This document shows, one piece after another, positions 6,490-10,892 of a stretch of 10,892 bases of DNA. The notes beneath the pieces were generated by a model, which had not been told where the DNA came from, ran no database searches, and was given only the letters and a program-made list of their open reading frames with translations. The position numbers and the translations under genes were made by a program. Positions within the stretch are counted from its first letter, which is position 1. Each line of letters starts with the position of its first letter. Source of the stretch: Candidatus Latescibacterota bacterium (lineage in GTDB: Bacteria > Latescibacterota > UBA2968 > UBA8231); assembly GCA_022827165.1 (NCBI GenBank), contig JAJDTN010000194.1:1-10892 (forward strand). Reading direction: 5' to 3'.

Positions 6490-8682
6490 CTACTGCGTCC
6501 AGAAGGAGTAGAGCCGCGCGTCGCGCAGGTGGAAGCGCAGGCGCACGGGTGCCCCTGAAGCCGGCAGCCGGTTGCGCTCCCGAAAGCGGACCCTCTGGCG
6601 CACGGAGTCCCGCGCCGAGGGCACGCAGTCGGCGGCGGCGTATCCCGGCAGCGGCCGGCCGGCGAGGTCGGTGACCTCCGCGCGCAACTCGCCGCCGCGG
6701 GCGTCGGCGTTCACGTACAACTGAGGGTTGAGCAGCTCGAGGGCCTTCGTCTCCAGCACCCCTCCGCGCTCTCCGCTGCCGGCGGAGACGAAGCCGTCGA
6801 GGCGCAGCTTGCCCATGCCGATGCGGCCCCAGGTGTCGTCCATCATGTGGATCTTGCGGCCCTCGTGGTCCCTCCACAGGTGGTCGGCGGTGCGGCCGCT
6901 GTAGTAGAACCACAGCTCGTCGCCGACGCGCACCGGCGGCACCGAGATCACCGTGTTGTTGGCCCAGTCCCACTCGTTGCGGGTCCGGTCGCCGCAGGGG
7001 ATCAGGGGCTCGCGGAAGGTGCGGTCCCAGTGCCGGGGGTCCCGCGCCGAGGCCAGCTGGATGTCGAGGCGGTGCCGCTTGCCGAGGTGGTACATGCGCA
7101 TCAGGCACAGGTGCACGGTCTCGTAGTAGAACGGGTTCATCCCGTAGATCTGGTCCTCCTCCTCGTCGCGCCCGTCCACCGTCATCTGGAAGACCGTGTC
7201 CGACCAGTTCAGGCCGTCGGCGCTCTCGGCGTAGCCGCGGCCCCGGCGTTTCTGGTAGTGGAGCTTGGCCGTGGCGAAGTGAACGCCGCGCAGGGGGTCG
7301 AAGGCCGTGTCCGTGCAGTCGTAGGCCTGGGCGAAGAGGGTGCCGCGGTCCTTCCAGTGGATGCCGTCGGGCGAGGTCAGCAGGGAGAAGCCGCGCACCT
7401 TCACCAGGGCCTTGTAGCGCTGCTCCGGGTCGGGCTCGTCCGGGTCATGGGTGATCGAGTTCGCCGACCGCGCCCCGGTGGCGGCGTCCCAGGGCTCCCA
7501 CAGCTCGTGCTCGGTCTCGTCCCGCTCGCGGCTGGCGATGACGATGTTGGTCTGCTCCACGCCCTCGAAGGTGTGGAGGCCGAGCATCGGCTTGACCCAG
7601 TGGATGCCGTCGTCGCTGGTGGCGAAACCGGTGACGCTCCGCTTGAGCCGCCGCTCCTGGCGTGGCGGCGGGCCGTAGATCGGGCAGTACGCCTTGTAGT
7701 ACATGCGGAACTTCCCCGCCTCGTCGCGGAAGACGGCGCCGCCGCCGAGGACGGCTCCCCCTTCCCACGGGTGCTCGGGCACGATCAGGGGATTGGCGGG
7801 ATGCTTGTCGATGGCGTGGAGGCGGCGCTTCACGCCCCGGGCCGCGTGGATCAGCCAGTCGTCGACGAACAGCTGCCGCGGCCGTCCCACCGGGATCGGC
7901 TCCACCGGCTTCGGCCTGCTGAACCGCAGCACGGGGGCGGGCTCGCCCGCTCTCAGGTCGGAGGCGCGCCGCAGCAGGCCGCCGACGCGGATGTCGTCCC
8001 AGTGGCCGGAGCCGGCGATCGCCGATGACGAGTCGTCCCCCACGCGGGCGGCGAGGATGGGAGTGCCAGGGTCCTGGTCGGAGAAAGCGCCGGCGAACTG
8101 CTCCTTGCCGGGCGCGCCGGCCCACAGCTGCACCGTGGGCGCCCCCTTCCGGCGCATCAGGATGAACCGCGTCCACCGTCTCTGGGAGAGGCCGGTCACG
8201 ACCTGCCGCCGCCGGCGCGGCCGGCGTCCGCCGCCTTCGAGGACATCGATGTCGTAGCGGCCGCTGTCGGCGCTGCCGTTGGCGATCAGCGTGATGCCGG
8301 TGCGCCGGTCCATGTCGCTGTCGCAGGGCTGGAAGACGATCCAGCCGCTCAGCTCCACAGGCTTGCCGCGCACCGGCCGAAAGACGAACTCGACGACCGT
8401 CGCCTCCCCGGGGTCCGGGGCGTCGGCCCGCGCCAGGACGCGGATCATCGCCCGCTGCTTCCGTGCGGTGGTAGCCGCGTGCAGGCAGCGCTCCCCGGCG
8501 AAGGCGAAGCCGCGGGTGACCTCGGTGACGCCGTGGGCCTCCTTGATCCACGGTTCGCCGAGCCAGCGCACGCCGGCGTTGTTCAGCCCGGTGAGGGTGT
8601 CGACGTAGTGCTCGGCGTCCACGTGGAGGACGGTGGCGTCGCTGCGGGGCGGGGGGAGAGGGGCGGGGTGGGTGGGCTTCAT
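6490..8682 (-). CDS. GH32/GH43-like five-bladed propeller protein with N- and C-terminal beta-sandwich domains
   Basis: The 730-residue protein resembles sucrase/levanase-superfamily propeller proteins often annotated as glycosyl hydrolase family 32-like. Residues 1-240 look like a concanavalin-type jelly roll, ending near GSGHWDDIRVGGLL. RQLFVDDWLI (Asp274, Asp275) opens the propeller (about 268-640), which repeats blade motifs TSDDGIHW, TSPDGIHW and SADGLNW and includes NNTVISVPPVRVGDELWFYYSGR. The last 80 residues, starting LNPQLYVNADARGGEL and ending LHLRDARLYSFWTQ-like (FHLRDARLYSFWTQ), form a sandwich common in these proteins. No signal peptide is present. An Arg-rich run (GGGRRPRRRR, Arg153-Arg159) is odd and may be a loop insertion. 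The ATG at 8682 is favoured over an in-frame ATG at 8814 because the extra 44 residues are low-complexity and the domain starts soon after MKPTHPAP; a GGAAG nine bases upstream is a weak ribosome site. Activity as a glycosidase is inferred; catalytic acid/base cannot be assigned. Confidence 0.82.
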   Translation of the reverse strand: MKPTHPAPLPPPRSDATVLHVDAEHYVDTLTGLNNAGVRWLGEPWIKEAHGVTEVTRGFAFAGERCLHAATTARKQRAMIRVLARADAPDPGEATVVEFVFRPVRGKPVELSGWIVFQPCDSDMDRRTGITLIANGSADSGRYDIDVLEGGGRRPRRRRQVVTGLSQRRWTRFILMRRKGAPTVQLWAGAPGKEQFAGAFSDQDPGTPILAARVGDDSSSAIAGSGHWDDIRVGGLLRRASDLRAGEPAPVLRFSRPKPVEPIPVGRPRQLFVDDWLIHAARGVKRRLHAIDKHPANPLIVPEHPWEGGAVLGGGAVFRDEAGKFRMYYKAYCPIYGPPPRQERRLKRSVTGFATSDDGIHWVKPMLGLHTFEGVEQTNIVIASRERDETEHELWEPWDAATGARSANSITHDPDEPDPEQRYKALVKVRGFSLLTSPDGIHWKDRGTLFAQAYDCTDTAFDPLRGVHFATAKLHYQKRRGRGYAESADGLNWSDTVFQMTVDGRDEEEDQIYGMNPFYYETVHLCLMRMYHLGKRHRLDIQLASARDPRHWDRTFREPLIPCGDRTRNEWDWANNTVISVPPVRVGDELWFYYSGRTADHLWRDHEGRKIHMMDDTWGRIGMGKLRLDGFVSAGSGERGGVLETKALELLNPQLYVNADARGGELRAEVTDLAGRPLPGYAAADCVPSARDSVRQRVRFRERNRLPASGAPVRLRFHLRDARLYSFWTQ

Positions 8683-8711
8683 GGATTGTCGCTTCCGTTG
8701 CCGATGAGGGA

Positions 8712-8745
8712 CCTCCGGTTGGCGCACCGTGCGCGCGCCCGGAGG
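8712..8745 (-). promoter_or_regulatory. Imperfect hairpin in the leader of the propeller gene
   Basis: Outer arms CCTCCGG (8712-8718) and CCGGAGG (8739-8745) and inner arms GCGCA (8722-8726) and TGCGC (8730-8734) pair with a three-base loop and a small internal loop. On the minus strand the hairpin lies 30-63 bases before the ATG at 8682, and its 3' arm contains GGAGG, which is too far from the start to be the ribosome site. It may be a terminator remnant, a leader structure or an operator dyad. There is no T-run after it. Confidence 0.35.
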
Positions 8746-8821
8746 GGCCGAACTTCGACATTGGATCTCAGGGGTAGCAAGCCGTCGAGGCTCCCGGGCC
8801 GGGGCGCCGCGCACGGCGGAA

Positions 8822-8838
8822 GCCGGGATGACCCCGGC
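8822..8838 (-). terminator. Short hairpin just after the lipoprotein gene, possible terminator
   Basis: GCCGGG (8822-8827) and CCCGGC (8833-8838) are perfect reverse complements around a five-base loop, beginning 11 bases past the lipoprotein stop codon on the minus strand. Only two T residues follow, so it is not a classic intrinsic terminator. Placement is the main argument. Confidence 0.35.
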
Positions 8839-8849
8839 GGGGGGAGCGG

Positions 8850-9506
8850 CTAGGAGCCGTCCTGACCGGAGATCGCCTTGACCGAGGAGAAGGTCGTTCC
8901 AGCCGGCTTGGCGCTCTCGCCCTCGCCGCAGTCCGTGGACAGGGGATCGTCCATCCAGCGCACGATGCGCCAGAGGCCGTCGTCGCCCTCGCGCATCTTG
9001 AAGGTCATCACCTGATCGACGCGATGGCCGTCGTTCGCATCTTTGAGCAGCAGGATCTCCACCCGGCCCCGGAAGACCTCCCAGTCCTCGTCGGGATGCC
9101 CGTCGGGATCGCCCTCGAAGCTGTCGGGGCGGTCGCGGCCGAACTCCCTGTAGCGCCGGGAGGGGTGGAACTTCCAGTCGATGTCCCGGTAGATGTCGAA
9201 GATCCCGTGGGAGGAGCCGTCGCGGGGCCCCATGATCCGCAACTCCTCCTCCTTGCCGTAGTAGTAGAGAAGGTCGCCCCTGCAGTCGGCCTCGGTGAAC
9301 CAGAAGGCGTCGTCGAGGAGGGTCTCGTACAGGTTCCTGTCGCGGTCGTCGAAGGCCCTCTCCAGGTTGTCCATCACCACCTGGGGTGTGAGTGTCGAGC
9401 TCGGCGGCGGCCCCTTGGCATCATCTCCCGTGATCTTCTTCGGGGCAAAGAGGCCGCAGCCGGCCAGGAACAGCCCGGCCAGGGCGATGAGGGCGGATCG
9501 TGCCAT
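8850..9506 (-). CDS. Small lipoprotein with an NTF2/SnoaL-like domain, function unknown
   Basis: The 218-residue protein starts MARSALIAL and has a lipobox LAGC with the lipidated cysteine at position 17, so it should be a lipid-anchored envelope protein. After a linker rich in Gly, Pro and Ser, residues 39-190 begin TPQVVMDNLERAFDDRD and continue NLYETLLDDAFWF, then alternate strand-like segments (EVFRGRVEILLL, QVMTFKMREGDDGLWRIVRWMDDP). A helix carrying LERAFDDRD followed by a curved sheet ending in WRIVRW is the pattern of NTF2/SnoaL-fold proteins. Small lipoproteins of this kind are, as far as I recall, frequent in Eisenbacteria- and Krumholzibacteria-type genomes; no biochemical role can be assigned. 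AGGAGG (9516-9521) sits nine bases before the ATG. The gene lies 158 bases after higA with a hairpin between, so it probably has its own promoter, though no clear -35/-10 pair is visible. Confidence 0.8.
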   Translation of the reverse strand: MARSALIALAGLFLAGCGLFAPKKITGDDAKGPPPSSTLTPQVVMDNLERAFDDRDRNLYETLLDDAFWFTEADCRGDLLYYYGKEEELRIMGPRDGSSHGIFDIYRDIDWKFHPSRRYREFGRDRPDSFEGDPDGHPDEDWEVFRGRVEILLLKDANDGHRVDQVMTFKMREGDDGLWRIVRWMDDPLSTDCGEGESAKPAGTTFSSVKAISGQDGS

Positions 9507-9515
9507 GGACTCTCG

Positions 9516-9521
9516 CCTCCT
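9516..9521 (-). promoter_or_regulatory. Shine-Dalgarno sequence of the lipoprotein gene
   Basis: AGGAGG on the minus strand lies nine bases before the ATG at 9506-9504 and supports that start, which also gives a well-formed lipoprotein signal peptide. Confidence 0.72.
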
Positions 9522-9634
9522 GATACGGCTCGGACGCGTCCCGCACCCGGGGGTGAGCGAGGGAGGCCCGGCTGTCGCTCGCGGGGACGGCAGTCCAGGT
9601 CAGACGATCCAGTGACTCAGGGGTTCCGGTCAGG

Positions 9635-9664
9635 CTCCGGGGACCAAGGACCGATCACCCGGAG
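9635..9664 (-). terminator. Hairpin directly after the higA stop, probable terminator
   Basis: CTCCGGG (9635-9641) and CCCGGAG (9658-9664) are perfect reverse complements, and the minus-strand stem starts on the base after the higA stop codon. Inside it GATC and GGTC can add four more pairs (one G-U) with one bulged T, leaving a seven-base loop. No T-run follows, as is common for terminators in GC-rich genomes. It separates higA from the lipoprotein gene. An RNA-stability or repressor-dyad role is also possible. Confidence 0.48.
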
Positions 9665-9958
9665 TCACGCCTCCTCGCGCGGGCGGATGGCGCGCAGGTC
9701 CTCGGCCTTCTCACGCGCCGCGAGTTCGAGTTCGTAGCGGGTCTGGAGGTTCATCCAGCTCCGGGCATCGGTATTGAAGTACCGCGCCAGACGGAGCGCA
9801 GTCTCCGCCGTGATGCCCCGGCGGCCGCGGACAATCTCGTTGATCCGCGCCGGCGTCACCCCGACCGCCTTCGCCAGGGCGGTGTCGGACAACCCCATCG
9901 GTTCCATGAAGTCGTGCTTCAGGATTGCGCCGGGGTGGATCGGCTCCAGGCGGGTCAT
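9665..9958 (-). CDS. higA: HigA-family antitoxin (XRE-type helix-turn-helix), no HigB partner visible
   Basis: The 97-residue protein is a standard-length HigA/VapI-like antidote: IHPGAILKHDFMEPMGLS at the start, then an XRE-type helix-turn-helix (about 23-60) with DTALAKAVGVTPARINEIV, RGRRGITAETALRLARYF, and the family tail SWMNLQTRYELELA. In typical HigBA modules it neutralises the ribosome-dependent mRNA endonuclease HigB and represses their shared promoter. Here the gene immediately upstream is not HigB: it is the 3' end of an unrelated protein whose stop lies 21 bases before the higA start. No HigB-like reading is found in the other frames there or downstream. It is therefore probably a solitary HigA, acting as a DNA-binding regulator, a remnant, or an antitoxin for a toxin encoded elsewhere. 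A very strong ribosome site precedes it. Confidence 0.88.
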   Translation of the reverse strand: MTRLEPIHPGAILKHDFMEPMGLSDTALAKAVGVTPARINEIVRGRRGITAETALRLARYFNTDARSWMNLQTRYELELAAREKAEDLRAIRPREEA

Positions 9959-9962
9959 GTCA

Positions 9963-9970
9963 TCACCTCC
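9963..9970 (-). promoter_or_regulatory. Strong Shine-Dalgarno sequence of higA
   Basis: GGAGGTGA, extended to GGAGGTGAT, is an almost perfect anti-SD match ending four bases before the higA ATG. It lies nine bases after the stop codon of the upstream gene, so ribosomes finishing that gene could restart on higA. Confidence 0.75.
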
Positions 9971-9979
9971 TCGAAGGCA

Positions 9980-10892
9980 TCACCCCGGCCACGCCAGGGC
10001 CGCACTCGCCCGGCCCACATAACGCCGCGTCTCCAACTCCAGGGTGATCCGCGTCGCCGGCGGCAGGTCGACGGACAGGTGGGTGTCGTCCACGTCGCGG
10101 CTGTCGCCCCCGGCGGCCAGGGGCTCGGCGGCGTAGTCGGCGCTGTCGCCGGGGTAGGCGCTCAGGCGGCGGTCCCAGGTGACGCGGCCGAAGCGGTGCT
10201 CGCCGAAGGCCCCGGCGCGGACCGTCAGCCGGCGCTCCTCGAAGGGGCCCAGGTTGACCAGGGTGAGGACCGTGCGCTCGGCTGACAACTCCTCCACGAG
10301 GGCGGCCACGTCGCCGGGCAGGCCCGGACGCCGGCGGTCCCGGTCCCAGTAGCGCACCCGGCAGTGCAGGAGCCCGCCGTTGTAGAGCGACTGGGGCGCG
10401 CCCAGGGTCTGCTGCACCAGGGCCTCCGTCGAGACCGGGTTCACATGCTGCCAGCGGTGCACGTCGCGGTGGGTGTCGTGCTCGTCGTCGGCGCGGATCA
10501 GGTCGAGGCGGCGGGCGACCTCGCCGTAGCTGGCGCTCAGCATGCGCTCCGGAAAGCCGGGGTTGGCGCCGTCCAGGAAGCGCAGCCACGGCTGCTCGTG
10601 GCCGGCGTCCTCCTTGTTGCGGAAGCTGAAGAGATCGGCCCAGTCGTAGGCCTCCCGGGCGCGCAGCTCCTCGATGCGGCGCCAGTCGGCCGGGTCCATG
10701 GAGAGGTTCCAGAGGGCCGCCGGGTAGATGGGGGAGAGGGGCTGCCAGTCGAACCAGCCGGCGTCGCCGTATCGGTAGGGGACGACCCAGGTGTCGTGGC
10801 GGCCGGCGCGCTCCAGGCCCCGCCAGTGGCCGATCCAGTGGTGGTGCAGGCTCATCTGCTGGCGCCGCAGGTCGCGCGTCTCGCCCATCTCG
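9980..10892 (-). CDS. C-terminal part of an unrecognised conserved-looking protein (runs off the right edge)
   Basis: At least 303 codons are open to the window edge. A Met at 10888 is in frame, but the frame continues past it, so the true start is probably outside. Numbering from that Met, residues 1-200 are mainly helical and aromatic-rich, with MSLHHHWIGHW (12-22), WFDWQPLSPIYPAALW (45-60), NPVSTEALVQQTLGAPQ (150-166) and YNGGLLHCRVRYWD (169-182). Residues 205-290 look like a beta-sandwich, as at the C-terminus of many carbohydrate-active enzymes (TVLTLVNLGPFEERRLTV, AGAFGEHRF). The many Trp, His and Asp residues suggest an enzyme. I do not recognise the family; an alpha/alpha-barrel enzyme (six-hairpin glycosidase or linalool-dehydratase-like) is one possibility. 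The stop is followed by 21 bases and then higA, so the two are probably on one transcript. No signal peptide can be judged from this part. Confidence 0.75.
   Translation of the reverse strand, partial: EMGETRDLRRQQMSLHHHWIGHWRGLERAGRHDTWVVPYRYGDAGWFDWQPLSPIYPAALWNLSMDPADWRRIEELRAREAYDWADLFSFRNKEDAGHEQPWLRFLDGANPGFPERMLSASYGEVARRLDLIRADDEHDTHRDVHRWQHVNPVSTEALVQQTLGAPQSLYNGGLLHCRVRYWDRDRRRPGLPGDVAALVEELSAERTVLTLVNLGPFEERRLTVRAGAFGEHRFGRVTWDRRLSAYPGDSADYAAEPLAAGGDSRDVDDTHLSVDLPPATRITLELETRRYVGRASAALAWPG

Noticed and set aside
8683..8814. Earlier in-frame ATG at 8814 for the propeller protein
   Set aside because: It would add 44 low-complexity residues spanning the leader hairpin, without a signal peptide or a ribosome site.
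9553..9582. GAGCGA/TCGCTC dyad between higA and the lipoprotein gene
   Set aside because: Six perfect pairs with a 14-base loop and no matching position relative to a start or promoter; likely chance in this composition.
9963..10589. Overlapping minus-strand frame upstream of higA as a possible HigB toxin
   Set aside because: The translation is Arg/Pro-rich with no HigB/RelE-like pattern and is a shadow of the real gene at 9980-10892.

Overview
The window is GC-rich, with G or C at most third codon positions in every gene. It reads like part of a chromosome from an uncultured lineage of the FCB group (Latescibacterota, Eisenbacteria, Krumholzibacteriota or a relative). Three things suggest this. 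The secreted lyase ends in a FlgD-like/type IX-style C-terminal domain with the YPNPFN signature. The lipoprotein resembles small lipoproteins I associate with those phyla. The mix of heparinase-like lyase, GH32-like propeller, C45 hydrolase and PQQ-propeller proteins is typical of polysaccharide-scavenging members. The assignment is inference; no rRNA or marker gene is present.

Layout: positions 1-117 hold the first 39 codons of a gene leaving the left edge on the minus strand, probably membrane-anchored with a TTG start. Positions 118-608 are a gene-free divergent region with one near-consensus minus-strand promoter (247-275). A compact plus-strand operon follows: a secreted heparinase II/III-type lyase (609-3215), a C45 N-terminal-nucleophile hydrolase/acyltransferase (3243-4304) and a calcineurin-like phosphoesterase fused to a PQQ-type propeller (4312-6465), with gaps of 27 and 7 bases. 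After a 24-base convergent junction everything is on the minus strand. Read right to left: the 3' part of an unrecognised protein (9980-10892), a solitary HigA-type antitoxin (9665-9958), an NTF2-like lipoprotein (8850-9506) and a GH32/43-like five-bladed propeller protein (6490-8682). Hairpins after higA, after the lipoprotein gene and in the leader of the propeller gene suggest that this half is several transcription units.

Working together: the plus-strand operon pairs an exported polysaccharide lyase with two enzymes that have no signal peptide, a probable amide hydrolase and a probable phosphodiesterase. This is compatible with extracellular cleavage of a uronate-containing, perhaps N-acylated, polymer followed by intracellular trimming, but the substrate cannot be read from the sequence. 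The propeller protein on the other strand fits the same carbohydrate theme. The most unusual points are the altered GNHD motif (GGHD) and fused propeller of the phosphoesterase, the HigA gene with no HigB beside it, and the unrecognised protein at the right edge. I see no CRISPR array, IS element, tRNA, rRNA or clear defence system.
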